Positions 26,585 to 36,139 of a DNA stretch of 64,000 nucleotides are shown in pieces (the stretch's first letter is position 1; each line of letters opens with the position of its first letter). The stretch lies in NCBI RefSeq assembly GCF_029229925.1, contig NZ_CP107254.1:2542001-2606000 (forward strand). The letters run 5' to 3'. The notes under the pieces are model-generated. The model worked only from the letters and a program-made list of their open reading frames with translations, was not told the origin of the DNA and ran no database searches. Source of the stretch: Halorhabdus sp. BNX81 (GTDB lineage Archaea; Halobacteriota; Halobacteria; Halobacteriales; Haloarculaceae). Both the position numbers and the translations under genes were made by a program.

Positions 26585-26903
26585 TGTTGCATTCACCTCC
26601 TCACATTTCAGTATACAGTCTAAAGAAAAAGTATTGCCGATTTATGATAAGTTACCGCACGTGTATTCGAATCGGCTATCTCGTGGGGCCGATACGCCAC
26701 AAACACGTACACTCCGCCCTCACGCCGAAGCCGGTCGTAGTACTTCCGAAACCCCCGAAAGCGTCTCTCCCTGCCGTTGGCTCGCTCGATTCGGCTTCTA
26801 TCAGCCGCTTCCGAAGAAGAGTAGGATATTGGTGATTACCGCCCGAAGAGGGGATAAATCGATTGATAAAGTACTATACTCCATGATATTGAATTGCTAG
26901 AAG
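26585..26903. other. AT-rich intergenic region and ferredoxin promoter
   Basis: The 319 bp contain no supported gene. The 3' end (ATAAATCGATTGATAAAGTAC, about 26855-26880) is AT-rich and 25-45 bp before the ferredoxin start, consistent with its promoter. Confidence 0.45.
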
Positions 26904-27293
26904 ATGCCTAAAGTAGAATACCTCAATTTCGACGTGGTCGACGAGAACGGCTGGGACATCGAGGACGAGAACATTTTCGAGAAGGCTGCCGCTGCCGACC
27001 TCGACGACGAGGATTACGGCGTCCTGGAGGTCGAGGAGGGCGAGTTCATTCTCGATGCGGCCGAAGACGAGGGATACCACTGGCCGTTTTACTGCCGGGA
27101 GGGGAAATGTGCGGTCTGTGGGGCACGGGTACTCGATGGGGAAATCGAAATGCCCGATCAAGAAATCATCACAGAGCAGGAGAAAAAAGAGGGCAACGTT
27201 CGACTGACCTGTGGAGGCACGCCGGTCGAAGACGACACGAAGATCATCTACAACGCCAAACATCTGAATCTGGATTGGTATAGCTACGTTTAG
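26904..27293 (+). CDS. halophilic 2Fe-2S ferredoxin
   Basis: 129 residues, the size of haloarchaeal plant-type ferredoxins. The N-terminal acidic insertion (LDDEDYGVLEVEEGEFIL) is the known salt-adaptation domain; cluster ligands are in YCREGKCAVCGARVL and the later RLTCGGTPV. It transfers electrons to pyruvate/2-oxoacid oxidoreductases and other redox enzymes in the cytosol. It is monocistronic. Confidence 0.95.
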   Translation: MPKVEYLNFDVVDENGWDIEDENIFEKAAAADLDDEDYGVLEVEEGEFILDAAEDEGYHWPFYCREGKCAVCGARVLDGEIEMPDQEIITEQEKKEGNVRLTCGGTPVEDDTKIIYNAKHLNLDWYSYV

Positions 27294-27420
27294 GACAGAT
27301 ACAGTCGGTATCTATCCCGTGCGCCTGGCAAAGCTCGAGACAGGACCGATGGTGTCAATTTTGAGTTGCGAGCCCGCTACACAGTACTGACGGCCCGACC
27401 GGAGGCGGTGTCCGAAGCCG

Positions 27421-28260
27421 TCACGACGTCGCTTCCGCTCGTTCTCCGCCGCGCTGGATCGCGTCGGCGAGCAGTGGGCGCATCATGCCAACGAGCGGGG
27501 CGGTATCGCCGTCGGTCCAGACCGCGCGGTGTTTGCGGACGCCGGGCAGCGACGTCTGGATGTCGGCACTGACGAGCAACTGAGCGCCGTCGACCATGAG
27601 GATCGCGCTGACGGCACCGGGTTGGATCGGGTGGGAGTCCCACCACGTCCAGGTTTCCAGCACGCGGGCGTCGGGCAGGGCCGTGCGAAGCCGCTCGCGA
27701 ACGGGCTCGGCGGGTGAGCCGATCACGATGTCGACACCGCGATCGCTGGCCGCCCGCAGCGCCGTGAGCAACTCGTCGGTCAGCAACTCCTCGACCGCGA
27801 TGGCGAGCAAGACCTCGTCGGTCGCGTCGTCGAGCAGGCCTTCCATGCGCTCGCTGACCTCCGCGTCGCCCTCCATGACCCAGACGTCGCCGTCCTCCTC
27901 GTCGGCCGCCGGCGACTGGAGTCGGGGGAGCAGCGTGCCGATCCGATCGAGTACCGTCGACAGACGGCGGTCGAGCATCGATACCGCCTCGTCGGGATCG
28001 ACGGCCCGGAACTCCCGGGGGGTCCCCTGCTGAACATCGACCAGCCCCCGCTCTTTGAGCCCGTCCATACAGTCATAGACACGAGCGCGCGGGACGTCGG
28101 CGACCTCGCTGACTTCCTTTGCCGTCCCCTGGCAGAGACGCTCCAGCCCGACGAAACAGCGTGCCTCATACTCGGTAAAATCAAGCGTTTCGAGCAACTC
28201 GACGACCTCCTCGACGACGGATCGATCCTCCGCAGTCGAATCAGATAGTTCCCCTGTCAT
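27421..28260 (-). CDS. TrmB-family transcriptional regulator
   Basis: 279 residues. An N-terminal winged helix (LLETLDFTEYEARCFVGLER ... GTAKEVSEVADVPRARVYDC) is followed by a coiled linker and a TrmB C-terminal domain with phospholipase-D-like fold features (EVLLAIAVEELLTDELL, VDIVIGSPAE, ILMVDGAQLLVSA). TrmB proteins sense sugars or other metabolites. It is divergent from the TFB gene and may control it or a distant target; no operator could be defined. Confidence 0.88.
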   Translation of the reverse strand: MTGELSDSTAEDRSVVEEVVELLETLDFTEYEARCFVGLERLCQGTAKEVSEVADVPRARVYDCMDGLKERGLVDVQQGTPREFRAVDPDEAVSMLDRRLSTVLDRIGTLLPRLQSPAADEEDGDVWVMEGDAEVSERMEGLLDDATDEVLLAIAVEELLTDELLTALRAASDRGVDIVIGSPAEPVRERLRTALPDARVLETWTWWDSHPIQPGAVSAILMVDGAQLLVSADIQTSLPGVRKHRAVWTDGDTAPLVGMMRPLLADAIQRGGERAEATS

Positions 28261-28530
28261 TGTGGTGTGAACGCCCCGTCGGTTGGAAACGATTGGTCCT
28301 CCGTCTGAATAATCCTTTGGACGTTTCTACGGTAATCGTAACATACGTGACGACCCGGACGACCGGCTGAAACGCGATATACCCGCCAACCTGGCCGAGA
28401 AGCCGGGATAACGTATCGAATAGTACGATCGGAGTACCCACGTTGTTTCTACTGGAGTAAAAAATAGACGTAACATCTAAATGCACCCGTCGACTACGTA
28501 CGGACACACGAGGCAGGCGGCAGTACCATC

Positions 28531-29535
28531 ATGTCAGGAACCAATTCGGTACGAACGGTATCCGAGCACCGCGCAACCGAGCGGAACGCCGAAAGCAAGC
28601 AGTCCGGCCGGGTCGAGACCTGTCCGGAGTGTGGCGGGACAGTCACAACCGACGACGGGCGTGGCGAGCGTGTCTGCGAGCAGTGTGGTGTCGTCGTCGA
28701 GAGTGACGCGATCGATCATGGGCCGGAGTGGCGGGCGTTTACCCCCGCCGAGAAGGACGAACGGAGCCGGGTCGGGTCGCCGACGACGAAGCTCCTCCAC
28801 GACGAGGGGCTCTCGACGAGCATCGGCTGGGCGGACAAGGACGCAAGCGGCCGCACGCTCTCGTCGTCCCAGCGCGAGAAGATGAGTCGGCTTCGGGTCT
28901 GGGACGAGCGCTTTCGTGCGACGGACTCCCGGGATCGCAATCTCAAGCAAGCGCTTGGCGAAATCGACCGGATGGCCAGTGCGCTTGGCCTCCCGGAGAA
29001 CGTTCGGGAAACCGCGAGCGTGATCTATCGCCGGGCCTTGGACGAGAATCTCCTGCCCGGTCGGTCGATCGAGGGGATGGCGACGGCGTCGCTGTATGCC
29101 GCCGCCCGCCAGGCCGGGACGCCCCGGAGTCTCGACGAGTTCGAGCCCATCAGTCGCGTCCGCCGCCAGAAGTATTCCCGCGCCTATCGGTATCTTGCCC
29201 GCCAACTCGAACTCGGGATCGCCCCGGCCGATCCGGCGGAGTACCTGCCGCGGTTCACGTCCGACCTCGAACTGGGCGATGAACTCGAACGACAGGCACG
29301 GGAACTACTCTCGGAACTCAAAAAGACGGGCGAACACAGCGGGAAAAACCCGACCGGCCTTGCTGCCGGTGCGATCTACGCCGCCGGACTGCTGACCGGT
29401 GACCGCATCACCCAGCAGGAAGTCGCCGAGACGGCCGACGTCAGCGAAGTCACGATCCGGGACCGGTACTCCGAGTTGCTCGAAGCCCTCGAAGGCGATC
29501 AGATCGACGCTCGCAGCGAACGCGGCGGGAACTGA
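28531..29535 (+). CDS. tfb: transcription initiation factor IIB (TFB)
   Basis: 334 residues. The N-terminal zinc ribbon CPECGGTVTTDDGRGERVCEQC is followed by the B-reader-like segment and two cyclin repeats (about 130-225 and 230-325; MASALGLPENVRETASVIYR, PTGLAAGAIYAAGLLTG). It recruits RNA polymerase to TBP-bound promoters with BRE elements. Haloarchaea have several TFBs; this paralogue cannot be numbered from the sequence. The 270-bp upstream region contains an AT-rich promoter (GTAAAAAATAGACG). Confidence 0.95.
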   Translation: MSGTNSVRTVSEHRATERNAESKQSGRVETCPECGGTVTTDDGRGERVCEQCGVVVESDAIDHGPEWRAFTPAEKDERSRVGSPTTKLLHDEGLSTSIGWADKDASGRTLSSSQREKMSRLRVWDERFRATDSRDRNLKQALGEIDRMASALGLPENVRETASVIYRRALDENLLPGRSIEGMATASLYAAARQAGTPRSLDEFEPISRVRRQKYSRAYRYLARQLELGIAPADPAEYLPRFTSDLELGDELERQARELLSELKKTGEHSGKNPTGLAAGAIYAAGLLTGDRITQQEVAETADVSEVTIRDRYSELLEALEGDQIDARSERGGN

Positions 29536-29739
29536 TACAGCGACATCGGAGAGGGCCACTCGAGCGCCCGTTTTTCGCAGTGTATTGTTGTCGTGACGGG
29601 CTGACAGAGTAGACGAGGGCGATCGCTGCCTCGACCAGGCGCCCCGTCGCCGACTGGCGTGACGACAGGTATAATCGGATCGGGGCGCATGCCTCCGAAC
29701 GTCCGAAGCCATGGCGGGAATCGATCGAGGGGGACGGCA

Positions 29740-30999
29740 ATGAGCGAGGGGGTCGATCACGCCGCCCGCGCCCGGGAAGCGCTCGGGTTCTCGCGGTGGT
29801 GGCTGGTACTCGCGGCCGCGGCCATGATGGCCGTCGTCGGGCCCTACCAGTACGTCTGGAGCAGTCTCAGAGAGCCCGTCGCGACCAACCTGGGGATCGA
29901 CAGCGCCGCCCTCTCGACGGTCTTTACGCTGTACGTCGTGATCCAGGCCGGCAGCCAGTTCCCCGTCGGCTGGTGGCGCGACCGCCACGGCCCGCGAGCG
30001 CTCGGCATCCTCGCGGCCGTCCTCGCCGGCGGCGGCTACCTCGCGCTGTCGGTCGCGGAGACGGTCTGGGGGATCTATCTCGCCTACTCGCTAGGTGCCT
30101 TCGGGGTCGGCATCGTCTACACCGTCGCCGTCAACACCGCGCTGAAGTGGTTCCCGGACCGTCGGGGCCTCACGGCCGGCGTCGGCACGATGGCCTTCGC
30201 CGGCGGGAGCGCCGCGCTTGTCCCGTACGTCCGGGCGAACGCGGGGCCCGGGAGCCCAGTCACGGCCTACGTCGACGTGCTCCAGCACGTCGGCGTGCTG
30301 ATCTTCGCCGTCGTGTTCGTCGGCGCGCTGGTGCTTCAGGACCCGCCCGAAGAGTGGCGCTCCGATGGCAACGGCGACAGCGTGACCCACACCGGCCGGC
30401 AGTTCACCTGGCGGGAGATGTTGCATACGCGGCAGTTCTGGCTCATGTACGCGATGTTCGTCGCCGTCGCCAGCGCCGAACTCATGCTGATCGAGAAGGT
30501 CGTCTCCTACGCGGGGACGCTCGGCCTCGCCGCGACCATCGCCACCGCGGCCGCGACGTTGCTCCCGGTCGCCAGCGCGGTAGGCCGACTGACAGTCGGC
30601 GGGCTCAGCGACCGCGTGGGTCGGACCGCGACGATGACGGGCACGTTCGCCCTGGCCGGGATCGGCCTGTTCGCCGTCGTCGGCTTCGGCCGGGGCGGCG
30701 TCGGCGCGGCGTTCGTCGGCGCGGTCGTCTTCAGCGTCTTCTTCTCGAGTCCGCAGTACACGCTGTTTCCGAGCGCAGTCGCGGACTTTTACGGCGAGAA
30801 ACACTCGAGTGCCAACTACGCGCTGCTGTACTCCGCGAAGATCTGGGGCGGCGTCTTCGGCGGGACCGTCACCGGCGCGGCCGTCGTCACCCTGGGGTGG
30901 AACCAGACGTTCCTGCTCGGCGGCGGCCTCGCCCTGTTCGCCGCCGCCGGCGCGCTCGTCCTCGACCCGCCAACGGTCTCTCGAGCCGACGACGCCTAG
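29740..30999 (+). CDS. MFS transporter, OFA-like
   Basis: 419 residues from ATG 29740, with 12 hydrophobic segments. The A-motif-like loop GWWRDRHGPRALG after segment 2, KWFPDRRGLTAG after segment 4 and GGLSDRVGRTATM after segment 8 fit the major facilitator superfamily; QYVWSSLREP and the KWFPDRRGLTAG loop fit the oxalate/formate antiporter (OFA) subgroup. It moves a small organic anion across the membrane; the substrate is unknown. Confidence 0.85.
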   Translation: MSEGVDHAARAREALGFSRWWLVLAAAAMMAVVGPYQYVWSSLREPVATNLGIDSAALSTVFTLYVVIQAGSQFPVGWWRDRHGPRALGILAAVLAGGGYLALSVAETVWGIYLAYSLGAFGVGIVYTVAVNTALKWFPDRRGLTAGVGTMAFAGGSAALVPYVRANAGPGSPVTAYVDVLQHVGVLIFAVVFVGALVLQDPPEEWRSDGNGDSVTHTGRQFTWREMLHTRQFWLMYAMFVAVASAELMLIEKVVSYAGTLGLAATIATAAATLLPVASAVGRLTVGGLSDRVGRTATMTGTFALAGIGLFAVVGFGRGGVGAAFVGAVVFSVFFSSPQYTLFPSAVADFYGEKHSSANYALLYSAKIWGGVFGGTVTGAAVVTLGWNQTFLLGGGLALFAAAGALVLDPPTVSRADDA

Positions 31000-31100
31000 C
31001 CGGACGGCGAGCGTAGCGAAGCCACCGGGCCGCGGCGCGGGCCGGCGGATGCAACCTGAAGCGACGGACCCAAACCCGGCGACGCACAACGACGACGCGA

Positions 31101-32333
31101 ATGAAGCTCCGGTTTCTGGGCGGCGCTGGCGAGGTGGGCCGGAGTGCGATCCTCGTCAACGAGTCGCTGCTGCTGGATTACGGGATGAAGACCGAGACCC
31201 CGCCGCAGTTTCCGGTCGGCACCGTCGAGCCCGAGGCCGCCGTCGCCTCCCACGGCCACCTCGATCACGTCGGCTCGATCCCGTCGCTGCTCTCGGGCGA
31301 TCGACGCCCGCCGATCCACTGGACGCCGCCGACCCGGGAACTCGCGCTGACGCTCGCCCGGGACACGCTGAAACTCCACGGCGGCACCTACGACTGCCCG
31401 TTCACGGAAGTCGACGTCAGGCGCGTCACGCAGGTCAGCGAGACCCACGGCTATCGCGAGTCCTTCGAGGCGGCCGGCCACGAGGTCACCTTCTTCAACG
31501 CCGGCCACATCCCCGGCAGCGCCCACGTCCTCGTCGACGACGGCGAGACGCGCCTGCTGTACACCGGCGATTTCCATACTGACAACCAACGCTTAGTCGC
31601 AGGCACGACCGCCCGCCCCGACGCGGACGTGGTGCTCACCGAGAGCACCTATTCGGACGTCTCCCACGAGGACCGGGCGACCCTCGAGGAGCGCTTCGCC
31701 GAGAGCGTCAAGACGGCGCTGTGGGAGGGCGGCACCGTCGTGATCCCCGCCTTCGCCATCGGTCGCACCCAGGAGATGCTCATGATCTGTGAAGCCCACG
31801 ACATCCCTTGCTACGTCGACGGGATGGGAAAGCAGGTGACGAAGATGCTCCGCCGGCATCCGGAGTTCGTCCGGGATTCCGACGCTCTCCAGCGCGCCAA
31901 ATCACACGCCCGGTTCGTCGACGGTCGCGACGGCCAGCGGAAACGCATCGCGGCACAGAACACGGCGATCGTCACCACCAGCGGGATGCTCAGCGGTGGC
32001 CCCGCGATGACCTACATCCCCGAAATTCGGGATCGGCCGGTCAACAAGATCGCGCTCACAGGGTATCAGGTCGAGGGGACGCCGGGCCGGGACCTGCTGG
32101 AGACGGGCAGCGCCGAGATCGACGGTCAGCGGATGCCAGTCGCCGCGCAGGTCGAGTCCTACGACTTCTCCGCGCACGCCGACCGGGACGGCCTGCACGC
32201 GTTTCTCGAATCCTACCGTGACACCCCGCTCCTTGTCAACCATGGGGACAAATGCGAGCAGTACGCGACCGAACTCGCCGGCGACGGTTTCGACGCGACG
32301 GCACCCTCGATCGGTGAGACGATCGACATCTGA
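31101..32333 (+). CDS. beta-CASP metallo-beta-lactamase RNase (aCPSF-like)
   Basis: 410 residues. Motifs in order: GGAGEVGRSAILV, metal motif ASHGHLDHVG, FFNAGHIPGS, YTGDFHTD, ESTYSD, beta-CASP AFAIGRTQEML, TTSGMLSGGPA, and C-terminal SYDFSAHADRDGLHAFL. No KH domains precede the core, as expected for aCPSF2-type or RNase J-type archaeal enzymes rather than aCPSF1. It probably cleaves RNA endonucleolytically or 5'-3' in mRNA turnover. It follows the MFS gene by 100 bp. Confidence 0.88.
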   Translation: MKLRFLGGAGEVGRSAILVNESLLLDYGMKTETPPQFPVGTVEPEAAVASHGHLDHVGSIPSLLSGDRRPPIHWTPPTRELALTLARDTLKLHGGTYDCPFTEVDVRRVTQVSETHGYRESFEAAGHEVTFFNAGHIPGSAHVLVDDGETRLLYTGDFHTDNQRLVAGTTARPDADVVLTESTYSDVSHEDRATLEERFAESVKTALWEGGTVVIPAFAIGRTQEMLMICEAHDIPCYVDGMGKQVTKMLRRHPEFVRDSDALQRAKSHARFVDGRDGQRKRIAAQNTAIVTTSGMLSGGPAMTYIPEIRDRPVNKIALTGYQVEGTPGRDLLETGSAEIDGQRMPVAAQVESYDFSAHADRDGLHAFLESYRDTPLLVNHGDKCEQYATELAGDGFDATAPSIGETIDI

Positions 32334-32351
32334 GGATGAGCCGTCGACACC

Positions 32352-34637
32352 CTAAGAGCGAGACGAATCGGCACCGCGACCGCAATCGACCCCGTCGAAC
32401 GCCGACAGCGTCGCGTCCCGTTCGCCGGCGAGTGCGTCCCGGACGTCCGCGTCCGTCCAGTCCAGCGGGCCGAGGACGCCGACCGCGGCCCTGATCGCCG
32501 CCTCGCGGTAGTAGCCCGCGTCGTAGTCGCTCTCGTCGTCGATCTCCGACGCCAGCCGCACTCGGTCCATCCCCTCTCTGTCGTCGTCGCGAACGACGTA
32601 GACCACGTCTTGACCCGGCGCGTAGTCTAGCCCCATTGCCCCACCGCGCTCCAGCGCGGCGACGGTGCGGGTCCGGTGGGTGTAGGCGTCGACATCCTTC
32701 GAAGCGCGATTCCGGACGAGCAGGTCCGTCGTCGGGACATCGCCGGCCGCAAGAGTTGCGAGGTGGGCCGCGAGCGTGTCGATCACCGCGCTCGGATCGC
32801 GCGTCCCGTCGAACGTCTCGATGAGCGACCGCTGAAGCCCCGCGACCCACGCCGGGGTCGAGCGCTGCCGGCAGGCGAGCCCGCGAACCTTGAAGGGGTC
32901 GTCCCCGTCCGGATCGCGCCGACTGCCGAAGTACTTCGTCAGCGCCCCGCCCTCGCCGTCGCGTCGGGGGCAGAACGCCACCCAGTCGAAGGCCCCCTCG
33001 TGCTCCAGGGCGATCCCGACATCGTCGGTGATTTCCGCAGCGATAGGGTCGAGTGGCTCCTGGGTCGCCCCCTCGCGGGGCGTCACCCAGATCGAGTCGA
33101 CGATGCCGTGCAGGACCGACCAGCCGCCGGCTTCCAGGCGTTCTTTGGCCGAGAGGAGGACGTCGCGTGCGTGGGCGTTGATCGCCTCGTGGACCTCGAT
33201 CCGGCCGAACTTGGCGTTGCTGAACCCCTGATACCCGAAACACGAGACGAGGATCCACTTCAGGGCGTCCACTTGCCCGGAGAGTGCGCGTCGCTCGGCG
33301 GCCGAGAGGTCGTCCTCGGCCAGCCGGCGTTTCATCTCCGCACGGTCGTCGATGATCGGCTCGAGGACGTCGGGGAGATAGCCCTCGCGATCACAGACGG
33401 AATAGCCCAACTCGAGCACGTCCTCGCCATCGTGACACCCACACCGGACCGTCTCGGGCGAGAGATTGTGTTCGCAGATGATGTTGGGGTACATCGACGC
33501 GAAGTCGAGTTCGTGGACGGTGTCGTGAACGCCGACGATCGGTGAGAGCGTGGTTCCGCCCCGATCGGCGTCGTGGAGCGTCCGGGCGGTCTTGAACCGC
33601 TCCGGTCGCCAGGCCCGCCACTGGACGAGGACATCCCGCTTTCGGACGGCCCGGATCTGGATCGCCGTGAGCACATTGCCTATCGACGCCCAGGACAGTT
33701 CCTGCAGCGGCTTGCCCGACCGGGCAACGAGGTCGAGTGCCCCCGCGAGGTTCGTCTCGCCGAGGAAGAACGTGTTCGAACGGTCGATCACGACCCGGCC
33801 GGGGACGTTGTACCGCGCCGGGGAGTGCATCCGTCGCCCGTAGGACTCGAAGGTCGACGCCCCCGCGAGTTGCTGGACGGCCGGGATTTCGTCCCGCGAT
33901 TCACGGCTCGGGACGCGCTGGAGGCCGAGGTCGACGCCGTGCTCGGTGGCCGCCTCGTCGAGCAACGGGAGGATGTCACTCCGTTCGACCCAGAGAACGT
34001 CCGGGTCCTCGACCGCCAGCCGCCGCCGGAGCGTCGAAAGCGTCTCCTCGACGGTGTCGCCGGCCGGCTGCGTCGCCGCCGACGTGGGCTCGGCAGTGAC
34101 CGTCGGGGCCGTCGTTCGCGCGCCGATCGCCAGTGCGGTGAGATCGCCCGCAGCCGCGGCAGTCCGGGGCAGATCCAGCCGAAGGACGCGCGGGGGCCGC
34201 TCCGGCGTCGGATCGGTGCCGGTTTCCAGACAGTACCGGAACTCCGACGAGAAGTCCACGTCGAACGCCCGGAAGGGAACGCGACCGGGCGGCCCGCGAT
34301 CCTCGACGAAGCGGGCGACTTCCCGGACCGCATCGACCCGGTCGACGTCGATCCGGAGGACGGGCTGATCGGCAAAGCGAAACCCCGGCGACTTCCACTC
34401 GAAACGAAGGTCTGCAACCGCCGGATGCATGTCGAGATCCGCCCGGAGATCGTTCAAATCGGCGATGCAGGCCTCGCGGTCGGGGTCGCGGTCGGTCATC
34501 CCACGCGCCGCGACCGCGTACACCGTCGGGCGATACGCGGCCGCGCGCGACGCCGACCAGGACGGCTGCTCAACGGTGCCGTCGAGCGACCACACGAGCG
34601 GGTCGCCGTCGCCGAGGAAGTCGATCGTGAAGACCAT
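32352..34637 (-). CDS. polB2: family B DNA polymerase, PolB2-like
   Basis: 761 residues from ATG 34637; an in-frame GTG at 34652 overlaps the previous stop (GTGA). Motif A HELDFASMYPNII (Asp about 378), motif B KWILVSCFGYQGFSNAKFG, motif C HGIVDSIWV (Asp about 514). In motif C the usual first Asp of DTDS is replaced by Ile-Val, and canonical exonuclease motifs are not recognisable. These traits fit archaeal PolB2, a divergent polymerase linked to damage tolerance rather than bulk replication. It is the third gene of an operon with a RecA-like and a coiled-coil protein. Confidence 0.88.
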   Translation of the reverse strand: MVFTIDFLGDGDPLVWSLDGTVEQPSWSASRAAAYRPTVYAVAARGMTDRDPDREACIADLNDLRADLDMHPAVADLRFEWKSPGFRFADQPVLRIDVDRVDAVREVARFVEDRGPPGRVPFRAFDVDFSSEFRYCLETGTDPTPERPPRVLRLDLPRTAAAAGDLTALAIGARTTAPTVTAEPTSAATQPAGDTVEETLSTLRRRLAVEDPDVLWVERSDILPLLDEAATEHGVDLGLQRVPSRESRDEIPAVQQLAGASTFESYGRRMHSPARYNVPGRVVIDRSNTFFLGETNLAGALDLVARSGKPLQELSWASIGNVLTAIQIRAVRKRDVLVQWRAWRPERFKTARTLHDADRGGTTLSPIVGVHDTVHELDFASMYPNIICEHNLSPETVRCGCHDGEDVLELGYSVCDREGYLPDVLEPIIDDRAEMKRRLAEDDLSAAERRALSGQVDALKWILVSCFGYQGFSNAKFGRIEVHEAINAHARDVLLSAKERLEAGGWSVLHGIVDSIWVTPREGATQEPLDPIAAEITDDVGIALEHEGAFDWVAFCPRRDGEGGALTKYFGSRRDPDGDDPFKVRGLACRQRSTPAWVAGLQRSLIETFDGTRDPSAVIDTLAAHLATLAAGDVPTTDLLVRNRASKDVDAYTHRTRTVAALERGGAMGLDYAPGQDVVYVVRDDDREGMDRVRLASEIDDESDYDAGYYREAAIRAAVGVLGPLDWTDADVRDALAGERDATLSAFDGVDCGRGADSSRS

Positions 34638-34648
34638 CGCCCGAAATT

Positions 34649-35020
34649 TCACCCTGTTCTTTCGTGTGGAGATGTCCCATTCCCCGCCGAGATTTCGTCG
34701 GATTGGTGCCCGAGATCGTCGATCTGTGCTTCGAGGGCGTCGACGCGATCCGCCTGCTCGCCGATCTCCCCTTCGAGTTCGTCGAGTCGCGCTTCGAGCT
34801 CGTCGATCCGCCGTTCCTGGGCGAGCGCGATCGCGAGCAGGACCGGCACGATCGGGGAATGGTGGTTCAGGTTACCCGCCGCGTCGGCGTGCGTTCGGGC
34901 GTCCCCGAGGAGCTGATCGAAGCGCTGCTGGTCCTCGTAGCGCAACGCCCGCCGGAAGGGGGCCCAGCGGTCCTCGACCGACCGGAGCACGTCCCGGAAC
35001 GTGGGGTTGGTCCGTCCCAT
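34649..35020 (-). CDS. coiled-coil protein of polB2 operon
   Basis: About 123 residues from ATG 35020 (MGRTNPTFRDVLRSVEDRW); a GTG at 35029 overlaps the upstream stop. The N-terminal half is helical (RRALRYEDQQRFDQLLGDARTHAD) and contains LNHHSPIVPVLLAIALAQERR; the C-terminal half is a heptad-repeat coiled coil (IDELEARLDELEGEIGEQ). I recall this protein as a regular companion of haloarchaeal PolB2. It may bridge polymerase and RecA-like protein; this is inference. Confidence 0.7.
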   Translation of the reverse strand: MGRTNPTFRDVLRSVEDRWAPFRRALRYEDQQRFDQLLGDARTHADAAGNLNHHSPIVPVLLAIALAQERRIDELEARLDELEGEIGEQADRVDALEAQIDDLGHQSDEISAGNGTSPHERTG

Positions 35021-35025
35021 CGTGG

Positions 35026-35970
35026 TCACCTGATTGCCGCCGGCCCGATAGTGAGTGACTGTGCGGTCGATCCGGATCCACTTGCCCCGACGGAGCCGCC
35101 GGACGCGAGAGAGGGATGCCGAGCCCGGAGGATCTCCGCCCAGTAGGTGATCGTCGTCTGGTGGACGCCCTCCTCAACGCGGTAGACCAGCGTCTCGAAG
35201 TCGAGGTCGTCGCACTCGAATCGGGGGCCGAACTGGGTTTCTTCGAGGGCGATCGTCGTGGCAGCCGCCTCGATCGGAGCCGCGTCGCCGGGGTCCCTGG
35301 ACCGCGTCAGCACGACCGGGATGTCGTGCTCGCGGGCGATCGCAGCGAGGGTCGCCAGCGAATGGGAGAGAAGGCGTCCGGCGTCGCCATCCCGGAGTTC
35401 CCCCTTGCGATAGAGCGCGTCGAGTGCCGGGGCGACGACAATTGCGGGGCGGTCCGTCGCCGGCGCGCCGAAGGGCGAATCGCCATCGCTGTCGTCGGCC
35501 AGCCACCGGCCGAGTTGCTCGACCAAGGTGTAGTGCTGGTGGGTCGTGAACGCGCGGGCGACGTGGACGCGATCGAGCGCACGCTCGGCGGGGGCGACGC
35601 GGGCGAAGGCGTGCGTCGTGGCGTGGCCCCCCGCGTCGACCCAGACAACGTCGCCGCCCGCCGAGAGCGCGGTATCGAGTGCGAGCGCGTGAAGCGGGCC
35701 GACGACGGCATCGCGTCGCGATCTCGCGGTTCCCACGTCGGGTTCCAGCAGATAGAGGTCGTCTTCGAGCGTCGGGAGTTCCGGGAGGGCGAGGCCGTCG
35801 GCAACGTCCACGGCGGTCGCCGCGTCGTCGATTCCGCCACTGGATCGTTGTCGGGCACGCTGGCCCGGGAGGTCCTCGCGACTCGAACCCGGCCATCGTG
35901 GATCGCTGAACGACGATCCGCCTCGCCGGCTGTCCGCTCCCATCCGTCCGGTGATCGCGTCGTGTTCCAT
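35026..35970 (-). CDS. RecA/Rad51-superfamily protein without Walker A
   Basis: 314 residues from ATG 35970. VVWVDAGGHATTHAFARVAP followed by VARAFTTHQHYTLVEQL mirrors the RadA/RadB stretch IDTEGTF...VARAYNSDHQ, and PAIVVAPALDALYRKGEL ... IPVVLTRS mirrors the Walker B and L2-flanking region. No GxxxxGKT P-loop is present, so it likely does not hydrolyse ATP. It heads the polB2 operon, a situation similar in logic to ImuA with ImuB/DnaE2 in bacteria. CCGGAAAC motifs precede it. Confidence 0.72.
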   Translation of the reverse strand: MEHDAITGRMGADSRRGGSSFSDPRWPGSSREDLPGQRARQRSSGGIDDAATAVDVADGLALPELPTLEDDLYLLEPDVGTARSRRDAVVGPLHALALDTALSAGGDVVWVDAGGHATTHAFARVAPAERALDRVHVARAFTTHQHYTLVEQLGRWLADDSDGDSPFGAPATDRPAIVVAPALDALYRKGELRDGDAGRLLSHSLATLAAIAREHDIPVVLTRSRDPGDAAPIEAAATTIALEETQFGPRFECDDLDFETLVYRVEEGVHQTTITYWAEILRARHPSLASGGSVGASGSGSTAQSLTIGPAAIR

Positions 35971-36020
35971 ACGACAACGATCCGCCGGGACCGTCAAACC
36001 GACTGGTGTGTCGTTTCATG

Positions 36021-36123
36021 GTTTCCGGATCGGCCGAAAACAGGGTGAAACCGGGTGACTGCACCGCTATCGGCGTCGTTTCCGGGTCGGTTCCGGATGC
36101 CGGGCCGCCATGCGGGTTTCCGG
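36021..36123 (-). promoter_or_regulatory. CCGGAAAC motif cluster upstream of polB2 operon
   Basis: On the minus strand CCGGAAAC occurs exactly at 36116-36123, 36078-36085 and 36021-36028, with a one-mismatch copy at 36089-36096. All lie in the 169-bp gap before the RecA-like gene. The extended 12-mer CCCGGAAACGAC (36075-36086) is also found upstream of the Orc1/Cdc6 gene. A shared binding protein is inferred. Confidence 0.6.
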
Positions 36124-36139
36124 AAGCGTCACATGCGAC

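Noticed and set aside
32352-34637. Calling the polymerase catalytically dead
   Set aside because: The motif A Asp and the second motif C Asp, which bind the metals, are present; only the first motif C Asp is missing, so activity cannot be excluded.
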